Positions 1-7,591 of a stretch of 64,000 bases of DNA are shown here, in pieces. The first letter of the stretch is position 1. Every line of letters begins with the position of its first letter. Origin of the DNA: Paraburkholderia youngii (lineage in GTDB: Bacteria > Pseudomonadota > Gammaproteobacteria > Burkholderiales > Burkholderiaceae). The DNA is taken from positions 558,001-622,000 of the forward strand of contig NZ_JAALDK010000002.1 in the NCBI RefSeq assembly GCF_013366925.1, in the 5' to 3' direction. Under the pieces are notes generated by a model. The model ran no database searches and was not told where the DNA came from. It saw only the letters and a program-made list of their open reading frames with translations. The translations under genes and the position numbers were made by a program.

Positions 1-99
1 ACCTGTCGCCGAGGCCCGGCGCGGACGGTTCGAATCTGTGCATTCGTCTTGTTTGTGAATGCACTTTAGTCACGCGGGAACGGCCGAACAATCGATTTG

Positions 100-121
100 T
101 TCTCAGCAAGCTGTGAGAAAA
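100..121 (+). promoter_or_regulatory. Putative operator of the first LysR gene
   Basis: TTCTCA, 8 bases, TGAGAA forms a dyad about 80 bases upstream of the LysR start. The 12-mer GCTGTGAGAAAA at 110-121 occurs again, in the same orientation relative to its gene, upstream of the leftward MFS operon (5677-5688). This suggests one regulator, probably the LysR protein itself, binds both. The GntR protein at the end of that operon is the alternative. The rest of positions 1-99 shows no gene. Confidence 0.5.
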
Positions 122-197
122 TCTCATACGATCCAGAGAAATCACGTACAAGGATTCCGCGCCGACAGGGCTCCCCTCGACGGACAAGGAGACATTC

Positions 198-1151
198 ATG
201 CACACCCCCCGCCCCTCCCTGAACGCATTGCGCGCGTTCGAAGCCGTTGCGCGGTTGCGCAGCATGACGCTCGCCGCGCATGAGTTGTGCGTGACGCATG
301 GCGCGATCAGCCGGCAGATCAAAACGCTGGAAGAAACGCTCGGCCTCACGCTGATCGTGCGCTCGGCGCAGTCATCCGATCCGACGCCCGAGGGCGCGCG
401 CCTCGCCGAGGGACTCAGCGCCGCGTTCAATCTGATCGATGCGAGCATCGAGCAGCTGAAGCCCGAACCGCTGACGCTGTCGTGCTCGGCGTCGGTGATG
501 ATGTACTGGCTGATTCCGCGCATTGCGGGCTTTCATCAGCGCTATCCGCAGACGGAATTGCAGTTCAACATGAACTACGACCAGATCGATTTCGTGCGTG
601 ACAAGATCAGCGTGGCGATCCGCGCGAACACGATCGAACCGCCGAAAGACGCGCTCACGCGCCAGCTGATGGACGAATGGATCGGCCCGGTCTGCTCGCC
701 CGCGTATGCGCAGGAGCACGGCCTCGCGACGCCGCGCGACCTCGCACGCGCGGCGCTGCTGTCGACCAGAACGCGCCCGGAAGCGTGGTCCGACTGGTTC
801 AGCGCGACCGGAGTCGATGCGCTGCCTGAGGACGCGGCCGGCGCTTACGATCACTTTTATCTGCTGATTCAGGCTGCCGTGTGCGGCCTGGGCGTCGCGC
901 TCGTGCCGCAGATGCTGGTGATGAACGACCTGATATCCGGCAAGTTGTGCGCGCCGTTCGGCTTCGCGCGCGGGCCGCGTCAGCTGGTGCTATGGGTCGC
1001 GCCGCATCTGCGCGCGCATGCGGAGGTCAAGCAGCTGGAGCAATGGCTGACCGCGGAGATGAACGAAAGTCTGAAAGAGATGACCGCGTTTCTGGCGACG
1101 ACGGAGCACGCTGACGCGCGCGGCGCCGCGCACTTGCACGCGCCAGGTTGA
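198..1151 (+). CDS. LysR-family transcriptional regulator (GcvA-like)
   Basis: 317 residues, normal for the family. Residues 5-65 form the N-terminal winged helix-turn-helix, with the typical pattern LNALRAFEAVARL, then AISRQIKTLEE. The rest is the periplasmic-binding-like effector domain. AAGGAG lies six bases before the ATG, which fixes the start. The protein is probably a regulator of the convergent-facing catabolic operon at 1177-5573, because a 12-bp sequence in its own promoter is repeated exactly before that operon. The effector is unknown; a sugar acid is a reasonable guess from the neighbours. Confidence 0.88.
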   Translation: MHTPRPSLNALRAFEAVARLRSMTLAAHELCVTHGAISRQIKTLEETLGLTLIVRSAQSSDPTPEGARLAEGLSAAFNLIDASIEQLKPEPLTLSCSASVMMYWLIPRIAGFHQRYPQTELQFNMNYDQIDFVRDKISVAIRANTIEPPKDALTRQLMDEWIGPVCSPAYAQEHGLATPRDLARAALLSTRTRPEAWSDWFSATGVDALPEDAAGAYDHFYLLIQAAVCGLGVALVPQMLVMNDLISGKLCAPFGFARGPRQLVLWVAPHLRAHAEVKQLEQWLTAEMNESLKEMTAFLATTEHADARGAAHLHAPG

Positions 1152-1176
1152 GGGGTCCGGCTAGCGCGCCGCCGCG

Positions 1177-1884
1177 TCAGGACAGGATCAGCTTGCCGTA
1201 CAACGCGTTCGCACGGCTCAGATGGGCGTGCATCGCCTGTGCGGCGGCCTCGCCGTCATGGCGTGCGATGGCCTCGACGATCCGTTCGTGCTCGGCGAGC
1301 GTCAGTTGCTCGGCGCCGGGCGCGCGCACCATCGGCCGATAGTATTCGGCGGCCCAACTGAAGATCGATTCGACGATGGACGGATAGATCGGATTGCCGG
1401 TAATCGCCGCGATCTCTCGATGAAACGCCATATCGCGCTCGACAAACGCATCGCGGTCCGCGAGCGCCGCGCGTTGTTCCCGCACCTTCGCGCGCAGGCG
1501 TTCGATATCGGTGTCGCTTGCGCGCTCGGCGGCCATCCTGGCGGTGCCGGTTTCGAGAAAGAGCCGCGCTGACTTCAAGTGATCGAGCATGTCCGGCTGC
1601 GTGCGCAGCAGATGCATCGTGCCGACCGCGATCTGCGCGATCAGGCTTTGCGCGGTGGGCACGACGACCCGCGCGCGCTCGCCGTGCGCGATTTCGACGA
1701 TGCCCGCGCGTTCGAGCGTTTGCAGCGCCTCGCGGATAGCCGGCCTGCCCACGCCATAGGTTTCCATCAGCTCGCGCTCCGATGGCAATTGCTCGCCGGG
1801 CGCGACCTGGCCCGACTGGATGCGCTCCATCAGCCGGTCCAGCACTTCCTGATATAGCTTGCGCCGCTGAATCGTTTCGGCCAT
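1177..1884 (-). CDS. GntR/FadR-family regulator with FCD domain
   Basis: 235 residues. The N-terminal GntR winged helix covers about residues 8-72 (GEQLPSERELMETYGVGRPAIREAL). The C-terminal all-helical FCD ligand domain has the expected Asp/His metal-binding pattern (ERDMAFHREI, EHERI, AMHAHL). It is the last gene of the leftward operon, 42 bases after the kinase gene, so it probably controls that operon in response to a pathway acid. No clear ribosome binding site precedes the ATG, so translation may depend on coupling to the gene upstream. Confidence 0.87.
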   Translation of the reverse strand: MAETIQRRKLYQEVLDRLMERIQSGQVAPGEQLPSERELMETYGVGRPAIREALQTLERAGIVEIAHGERARVVVPTAQSLIAQIAVGTMHLLRTQPDMLDHLKSARLFLETGTARMAAERASDTDIERLRAKVREQRAALADRDAFVERDMAFHREIAAITGNPIYPSIVESIFSWAAEYYRPMVRAPGAEQLTLAEHERIVEAIARHDGEAAAQAMHAHLSRANALYGKLILS

Positions 1885-1926
1885 TACGGTTGCTCGCGTC
1901 GATGACTCGCGTCGAAGAAACCAACA

Positions 1927-3309
1927 TTATTCCAGAAGCCGTCCCGCGCGCACCGAGCCGAAGAACGACGCCGCGCCGACCTGGCCGCCCTTCAGCGCGA
2001 TTTGCAGACCGTCGCGCGCCGGATCGTCCGACCATGCGCGGCACAGCGGCGAGCCGGGCGCCATGCCCGCGGCGACGCTCAACGCCGAGATGCCGAGCCG
2101 GCTCGCCACTTCGCCCGAGCTGTCACCGCCCGCCACCACCACGCGCGACACTCGCGTGCGTTCGAGCGTGCGCAGCATCACGTCGGCGAGCGCCTCTCCG
2201 ACGCGACGCGCCGCCTGCGCGCGCGTGAGCGATGCGCGTGCGGCGAGCTCATCGAAGCCGAGCACGTCGGGGTCATCCGGACCCTCGGCGCTGAACACGA
2301 GCGAACTTTGGCCGTGCGACAGCGCATCGACGGCTAAGCGCACCCCGCGCTCCACTTCCGCCTCGCGCGTGTGGGCATCCAGCGCGCGCCGCAGATCGAG
2401 CCGCTCAACGCGAAAGCCGTGCTCGCGCGCCCAGCGGATCTGCCCGGCCGTGACCGGCGAGCAGCTGCCGCTGACAGCGGCGATCGCGTCGACGGGACCG
2501 GCAACGGGCAGAGACGGCGTTGCCGGCACGAGCCCGTTCGCGCGCCAGTGCGCGGCGAGCGCGTACTGCAAGCCCGACGATGACGCGGTGAAGACGCCCG
2601 CGCCGCGCTGCTCCCACACGAGTCGCCCGGCTGCGGCAAGCGACGCCTCGTCGAGCACGTCGATCAACACGACGGCGGGGTCGTCCCGCATCAGCGTGTG
2701 CAACTTCGCGGCGACATCGGGCGCGGCGAGTTGCACGAAGTCGATCAGCGCGACATCGCGTTGCGTTTGCCGCGCCAGATGCATGCGCAGGTCGGCTTCG
2801 TTCATCGGGGTGACAGGATGGCGCGACATCGTCGGATGACGATCGAGCCGATAGCCGATGTCATCGACCGCGGCGAACAGGTTGCCGAACGCCTGATAAC
2901 GCTTCAGACGCGGTGCGCCGACCACCATCGGCGACCATCTGCCCGGCATGTGCCGCACGCCGATATCGATTGCGCGGCCAATCGAACCGGTCTCCGGCGA
3001 CGAATCGAACGTCGAGCAGACCTTGTATTGGAGGATCGGCGCGCCGAGCGCGGCGAGGCTCGCAAACGCGCGCGGCAACTCGTCTTCCATCCATTGCGGA
3101 CTGCGCCCCCGCGACGATCCCGCGAGGCCCACGCAACGCAGGCCCGGAAAGCGCGCGAGCAGTTCGGGCGTTGGCGCGTCGAGACACAGCAGCGTGGACA
3201 CGCCGGCGGCGCTCATCGCTTCCATCGCGTCGGTCGAGCCCGTGAAGTCGTCGCCATAGTAGGCGAGCAGCAGGCCGTCCGGCCAGCGAGCGTGGGTGGC
3301 TTCGCTCAT
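1927..3309 (-). CDS. Four-carbon acid sugar kinase family protein (OiaK/OtnK-like)
   Basis: 460 residues, the usual size for this family (formerly DUF1537). The N-terminal substrate domain begins with YYGDDFTGSTDAMEAM, and the C-terminal nucleotide-binding domain has VAGGDSSGEVASRLG and LKGGQVGAASFF. Family members phosphorylate 3-oxo-tetronates, threonate or 3-oxo-isoapionate with ATP. The adjacent PGDH_C-type dehydrogenase resembles D-apionate oxidoisomerase, so 3-oxo-isoapionate kinase (OiaK) is the most likely role; 3-oxo-tetronate kinase is the alternative. The start at MSEATHARW is chosen over an upstream in-frame start because the homologous region begins there. The gene lies 22 bases after the dehydrogenase. 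Confidence 0.8.
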   Translation of the reverse strand: MSEATHARWPDGLLLAYYGDDFTGSTDAMEAMSAAGVSTLLCLDAPTPELLARFPGLRCVGLAGSSRGRSPQWMEDELPRAFASLAALGAPILQYKVCSTFDSSPETGSIGRAIDIGVRHMPGRWSPMVVGAPRLKRYQAFGNLFAAVDDIGYRLDRHPTMSRHPVTPMNEADLRMHLARQTQRDVALIDFVQLAAPDVAAKLHTLMRDDPAVVLIDVLDEASLAAAGRLVWEQRGAGVFTASSSGLQYALAAHWRANGLVPATPSLPVAGPVDAIAAVSGSCSPVTAGQIRWAREHGFRVERLDLRRALDAHTREAEVERGVRLAVDALSHGQSSLVFSAEGPDDPDVLGFDELAARASLTRAQAARRVGEALADVMLRTLERTRVSRVVVAGGDSSGEVASRLGISALSVAAGMAPGSPLCRAWSDDPARDGLQIALKGGQVGAASFFGSVRAGRLLE

Positions 3310-3331
3310 ATCTTTTGGCACTCCAGCGCGA

Positions 3332-4162
3332 TTACGTAATGCGGCGAATGCTCTCGGCGATCTCCGCGCGGTCGAACACGTTCTTCCAGTCATCGCGCAT
3401 CAGACGCGGTTTGCCGAACTCGATCGCCTTATTGCATGCATCGGAGAACGCGCCCGGAATCTCGTTGAAGATCACCGCCGCGAGGATGTTCATATGGCCG
3501 AGCAGGAAGTCGCGCGCGGCTTGCTCCGGCACGCCGCGTTTCACGGTTTCATCCATCGCCTCGCGCATCACGTGTAGCAGCGTCGCGCACACCGTTTCCG
3601 ACAGACCGGGTTCGAGAATCGCCATCTGATCGACGCTCAAGCGATACGAACGCAGAATCGGCGCGTAGATCACCTTCGCGATCGCTTCGCCGAGATCGAA
3701 CGCCTCGTCCGGACCTTGCATCAGCGCGCTGACGACCGACTGCTTCGCGTGCGCGCCACCGAAGTGATCGTGCAGCGATTTCTCGTCGGTGTCGTAGTTG
3801 AAGATGAGTGGATGGCACGGATGCGTAACGAAGTACGTCAGATCTTTGCGATCGGGCAGATGGCCGGCGAACGGCGCGGCCGCGTCGAGCGTCATCACCA
3901 TCGTGCCGGGCCGCAGCTTCGGTGCGATTTCATGGCTCAGCTTGCCGATCAGCGTATCGGGCACCGCGAGAATCACGACGTCGGCGCCGTCGAGCGCGGC
4001 ATCCGCAGCGACCGCGTCGATGCCGAGTTCGTCCTTCAGGCGCTTTTGTCCCGCCGCGCCCGGCTCGACGTGCGCGACACGGTAGTCCGACTTCAGCAGG
4101 TTATTCGACAGGCGCACGCCCATCTTCCCGCCCGCGCCAAACAATGCGATTTTCTCCTTCAT
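3332..4162 (-). CDS. NAD(P)-binding dehydrogenase of the PGDH_C type, D-apionate oxidoisomerase-like
   Basis: 276 residues. The Rossmann glycine motif GAGGKMG is at residues 9-15. The second half has a helical C-terminal domain of the phosphogluconate-dehydrogenase-C type (THPCHPLIF, PILRSYRLSVDQMAILEPGLSE). From memory this matches ApnO, which converts D-apionate to 3-oxo-isoapionate. It is not an LtnD-type hydroxyisobutyrate dehydrogenase fold. AAGGAG lies seven bases before the ATG. Together with the kinase downstream it would give 3-oxo-isoapionate 4-phosphate. The RuBisCO-like or other enzyme that finishes the pathway is not in the window. Confidence 0.68.
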   Translation of the reverse strand: MKEKIALFGAGGKMGVRLSNNLLKSDYRVAHVEPGAAGQKRLKDELGIDAVAADAALDGADVVILAVPDTLIGKLSHEIAPKLRPGTMVMTLDAAAPFAGHLPDRKDLTYFVTHPCHPLIFNYDTDEKSLHDHFGGAHAKQSVVSALMQGPDEAFDLGEAIAKVIYAPILRSYRLSVDQMAILEPGLSETVCATLLHVMREAMDETVKRGVPEQAARDFLLGHMNILAAVIFNEIPGAFSDACNKAIEFGKPRLMRDDWKNVFDRAEIAESIRRIT

Positions 4163-4229
4163 TGCAACTCTCCTTCAGCAGTCGATATGCGCCGGAACGC
4201 GTGGTTCCGGGAACGTGAATCGGTTGATC

Positions 4230-5573
4230 TCAATGTGCCTGTGCCGGCTCGAGCGACGCGCGGGTACTCGTGCGGCCGATCGCCAGCGCGAGCACGGCGG
4301 ACATCAGCATCATCGCGCCGACGATCAGCATCGGCAGTTGATACGAGCCGCTCATGTCCTTCGCGACGCCCGTGATGTACGGCGCGACGAAGCCCGCGAT
4401 ATTGCCGACCGTGTTGATCAGGGCGATGCCCGCCGCGGCCGCCGCGCCCGACAGGAAGCGCGCGGGCAGCGCCCAGAAATTCGGCAACGCGGCGAAAATC
4501 GCGCAGGCCGTGACGGTGATGACGGCGATGCTCGCGGCGGGCGAGCCCATTTGCAGCGCGAGCGGCACACTCAGAGCGCCGATCAGCGACGGCACCGCGA
4601 TATGCCACGAGCGCACGCCGCGCCGGGTCGCGTCGCGACTCCACAGGAACAGCACGAGCGCCGCGGGCAGATACGGAATCGCGGTGATCAAGCCTTTCTG
4701 GAACACGTTGAAGTGGGTGCCGAAGCGCGTCTCGAAGCCGCCGATGATCGTCGGCAGGAAGAACGCGAGCGCATACAGGCCGTAGATCAGGCCGAAGTAC
4801 ATCAGCGAGAACATCCACACCCGGCCGTTGGTCAACGCGGCGAGCGGATTGCCATGTTGCGCGGGCGCGGCGCTTGCGCCCTTCTGCCGTTCCTCGGTTG
4901 CGAGTTCCGTGCTTAGCCAGTCGCGCTCGGCGGCACTCAGCCAGCTAGCCTGCGATGGCTTGTCGGTCAGATAGAACCACGCGAGCACGCCGACCAGGAT
5001 CGCGGGGATCGCGACGCCGAAGAACATGATGCGCCAGCCGGCCAGCCCGAACAGACCGTGTGCATCGATCAGCAACGCGGCGACTGGCGCGCCGATCACG
5101 ATCGTCAGCGGCTGCGCGAGATAGAACAGCGCGAGGATATGACTGCGGTGCCTCGCCGGCACCCACATGCTCAGGAACAGAATCGCGCCAGGGAAGAAGC
5201 CCGCCTCCGTCACGCCGAGCAGAAAGCGCAGCGCATACAGACCGCTCACGCTGCTGACCCAGGTGAACAGCAACGCAACGATGCCCCAGGTCACCATGAT
5301 GCGGGCGAGCCAACGCCGGGCGCCGAATTTGTGCAGAGCGAGATTGCTGGGAATCTCCAGCACGATATAGCCGATGAAGAACACCCCCGCCGCGAGGCCG
5401 AACTGGGCGGCGCTGAGACCGAGATCCCTGGTCATCCCGTTGGGTCCGGCGAACGAGATCGCGGTCCGGTCGAGAAAGTTGATGAAGAACATCAGAGCGA
5501 CGAACGGTACGAGTCGCCACGACACCTTTCGAATGGCCGACCGTTCGACGGCCGCCGGATCTGCAACGTTCAC
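4230..5573 (-). CDS. MFS transporter, anion:cation symporter family
   Basis: 447 residues with about 12 hydrophobic segments. The first helix region reads VPFVALMFFINFLDRTAISFAGP, typical of the ACS family that takes up organic and sugar acids (tartrate, galactarate, phthalate and similar). A central hydrophilic loop is at about residues 205-240. The start is a GTG with GGGAGG five bases upstream. It heads the leftward operon of dehydrogenase, kinase and GntR regulator, so it probably imports the acid they degrade. Confidence 0.87.
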   Translation of the reverse strand: MNVADPAAVERSAIRKVSWRLVPFVALMFFINFLDRTAISFAGPNGMTRDLGLSAAQFGLAAGVFFIGYIVLEIPSNLALHKFGARRWLARIMVTWGIVALLFTWVSSVSGLYALRFLLGVTEAGFFPGAILFLSMWVPARHRSHILALFYLAQPLTIVIGAPVAALLIDAHGLFGLAGWRIMFFGVAIPAILVGVLAWFYLTDKPSQASWLSAAERDWLSTELATEERQKGASAAPAQHGNPLAALTNGRVWMFSLMYFGLIYGLYALAFFLPTIIGGFETRFGTHFNVFQKGLITAIPYLPAALVLFLWSRDATRRGVRSWHIAVPSLIGALSVPLALQMGSPAASIAVITVTACAIFAALPNFWALPARFLSGAAAAAGIALINTVGNIAGFVAPYITGVAKDMSGSYQLPMLIVGAMMLMSAVLALAIGRTSTRASLEPAQAH

Positions 5574-5676
5574 GCGTCCTCCCGCTGTGCTGGATGGATG
5601 GTCAAAACTGGTGTGATGAGTAGACCATCGCCGGCGAGCGCGATGACATTGGCGTAAACACCCGGTCGACGCGATT

Positions 5677-5699
5677 TTTTCTCACAGCGCGGTGATAAA
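5677..5699 (-). promoter_or_regulatory. Putative operator of the sugar-acid operon
   Basis: The sequence is TTTTCTCAC, 6 bases, GTGATAAAA, an imperfect dyad 104 bases upstream of the MFS start codon. The 12-mer TTTTCTCACAGC is the exact reverse complement of positions 110-121 upstream of the LysR gene. This is direct evidence of a shared site. The protein that binds it is inferred. Confidence 0.5.
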
Positions 5700-5835
5700 A
5701 ACTCCTGGATGAGCAACACCCGTAGCCGAGCAAACGTTGAGCGTCTCGGAAATGTGCGTTACTTTGAGCAAATTACTACGCGTAGGAAATGCATATGAAA
5801 CGTGCGCGTCTTGGAGTCGCAATGGCCGCCTGGGT

Positions 5836-6456
5836 CTACCGCGATCCCGGCGTCTCCGACGCGAGCCGCCACGTGAGATTCCCGCGAGCACGCATCTCGC
5901 ATCTCGCGTGGAAATAGTCCGTGAAATAGATGCGAGGTCGTGCAAGCAGGCTGCCCAGGAACTTTCGCTCCTGCAAGTCATATGCGAGGTCGTCGAGGTC
6001 CGAGCGCTCTCTGCGCACGCGCACTCCTTCCGCGAGAAACCGGGATCTCGCGGCGCCCAGGACAGCGAGGTCGATGTCGCATGTAAAGCGCTCATCGAGC
6101 TCTTCCGGCGCGCCGGTATGTCGGGTGGCGAGGATCATTGCGCAGATTCGCTCACACATCGCGATGCGATCGCCGGCCGAGCGTCGAAGCCAGTCCGCGC
6201 TGCGCCGCTCGTTGTCGCTTGCGCCTGGAACATAGATGATGTCGTGGCACCACAGCGCAAGTTCCACGAGATCGGGATGCGGGATCGCGCTGCGTGCCGC
6301 ATCGAAATAGCGCAGACAGCGGCGAACGTGACGCAGCGTGTGATAGTGACGAATGGGTTCGCTGTAACGTTGCGCGAGATCGGCATAGACAGCCTCGGCG
6401 CGTGCGCCGCCGCAGCGCGTCCATAACTCGACGAAGCGTTCCTGCAAGTGGCTCAT
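5836..6456 (-). CDS. HD-superfamily metal-dependent phosphohydrolase-like protein
   Basis: 206 residues. It has the HD-domain signatures HYHTLRHV (about residues 33-40) and LALWCHDIIYVPGASDNERRSA (about residues 60-82), as in the uncharacterised predicted phosphohydrolases of the COG4339 type. The substrate is unknown. The start is placed at MSHLQERF because AGGAG lies seven bases upstream; a start six codons earlier is less likely. It is 61 bases downstream of the patatin gene on the same strand and may share its transcript. Confidence 0.72.
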   Translation of the reverse strand: MSHLQERFVELWTRCGGARAEAVYADLAQRYSEPIRHYHTLRHVRRCLRYFDAARSAIPHPDLVELALWCHDIIYVPGASDNERRSADWLRRSAGDRIAMCERICAMILATRHTGAPEELDERFTCDIDLAVLGAARSRFLAEGVRVRRERSDLDDLAYDLQERKFLGSLLARPRIYFTDYFHARCEMRARGNLTWRLASETPGSR

Positions 6457-6517
6457 CTCTGCTCCTTTGCGCACGTCGGCTCACTGCGACTGTCCGCCGC
6501 TTTCTTCAGCAGGCTGC

Positions 6518-7567
6518 TCAGAGAAACTCCGCGCGAATGTCGATGCTGGAGCGTCGACCGATATCCGCGTAGTGCCGCGCGAGCCAAGCATCGGCCTCGT
6601 TCCGGCCGTTGTCGCGCAGTTCGCAGAGAAAGCTCCAATCCGCGTTGTACTTGCTGGACAGGCTGAGCGCGCACATCGCGGCGTCGGAGCGGATCGAATG
6701 AATCAGCATTTCCTTCATCTCGTCCCGATCGAGTTTACCTTGCTGGATCAGATCGGTGACAAATGCAATTGCACGCATCTCGCGCATCAGCGATGAATTG
6801 AAGCTGATTTCGCTGATCCGATTCAGAATTCCGGCGGCCGTGACTGGCACGCCGGCGCGTACGAGCGGATTGATGTGGACGATCACCACGTCGCGCGTCT
6901 TGCAGTGATAGATCAGCGGATAAATGGCGGGGTTGCCCATATAGCCGCCATCCCAGTAGTGCTGGCCTGCGATCGTCACCGCATGGAACAGCGTCGGCAC
7001 GCAGGCGGAGGCGAGCACCGCGTCCGCGCAGATGTCCTCACCCGTGAAGATGCGTATCTTGCCCGTCTCCACGTTGGTCGCGCACAGATATAGCAGTATC
7101 GGACACCGTTGGCGCAGTGCCGCAAAGTCGACCTGGCGTTCGAGCACTTCGCGCAACGGATTCAGATTGTGCGGATTGAACTGATAGGGAGAAAACACGC
7201 GCAGCATCATGTCCGCGAACGCATAAAGCGGTGAATGATCGAGACCGAAACTGTGCGAGCCCTTGAGCCACGGCATCCAGCGCAGCGGGCTATAGCGCTC
7301 GGCCGACTCCGCGACCCCATGCCAGAAGTCGTGCAGCGCCTGACGCGCGCCGTCCTCGCCCCCGTTCAACAGCCCGTATGCGAGCACTGCACCGTTCATT
7401 GCGCCGGCGCTGGTCGCGCTCACGCCTTCGATCTCGAGTCGGTCGTCTTCGAGTAGCCGGTCGAGAACGCCCCACGTGAATGCGCCGTGCATCCCGCCGC
7501 CCTGCAGAGCCAGCGCAATCGACCTGGGCGCCGACGCGTCGTGGCGTCTTGTACGATTCACCGCCAT
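6518..7567 (-). CDS. Patatin-like phospholipase
   Basis: 349 residues. The oxyanion-hole segment LALQGGGMHGAFTWGVL is near residue 20. The nucleophile-elbow region reads SATSAGAMNGAV, so the serine is present but the first glycine of the usual GxSxG is alanine. The catalytic aspartate motif DGGYMGNPAIYPL is in the second half. The family hydrolyses acyl esters of phospholipids, here probably in the cytoplasm since no signal peptide is seen. GGAGG lies seven bases before the ATG. The cyclase-like gene upstream ends 24 bases away, suggesting co-transcription. Confidence 0.83.
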   Translation of the reverse strand: MAVNRTRRHDASAPRSIALALQGGGMHGAFTWGVLDRLLEDDRLEIEGVSATSAGAMNGAVLAYGLLNGGEDGARQALHDFWHGVAESAERYSPLRWMPWLKGSHSFGLDHSPLYAFADMMLRVFSPYQFNPHNLNPLREVLERQVDFAALRQRCPILLYLCATNVETGKIRIFTGEDICADAVLASACVPTLFHAVTIAGQHYWDGGYMGNPAIYPLIYHCKTRDVVIVHINPLVRAGVPVTAAGILNRISEISFNSSLMREMRAIAFVTDLIQQGKLDRDEMKEMLIHSIRSDAAMCALSLSSKYNADWSFLCELRDNGRNEADAWLARHYADIGRRSSIDIRAEFL

Positions 7568-7591
7568 AGGCCACCTCCACGGCCAGTACCG

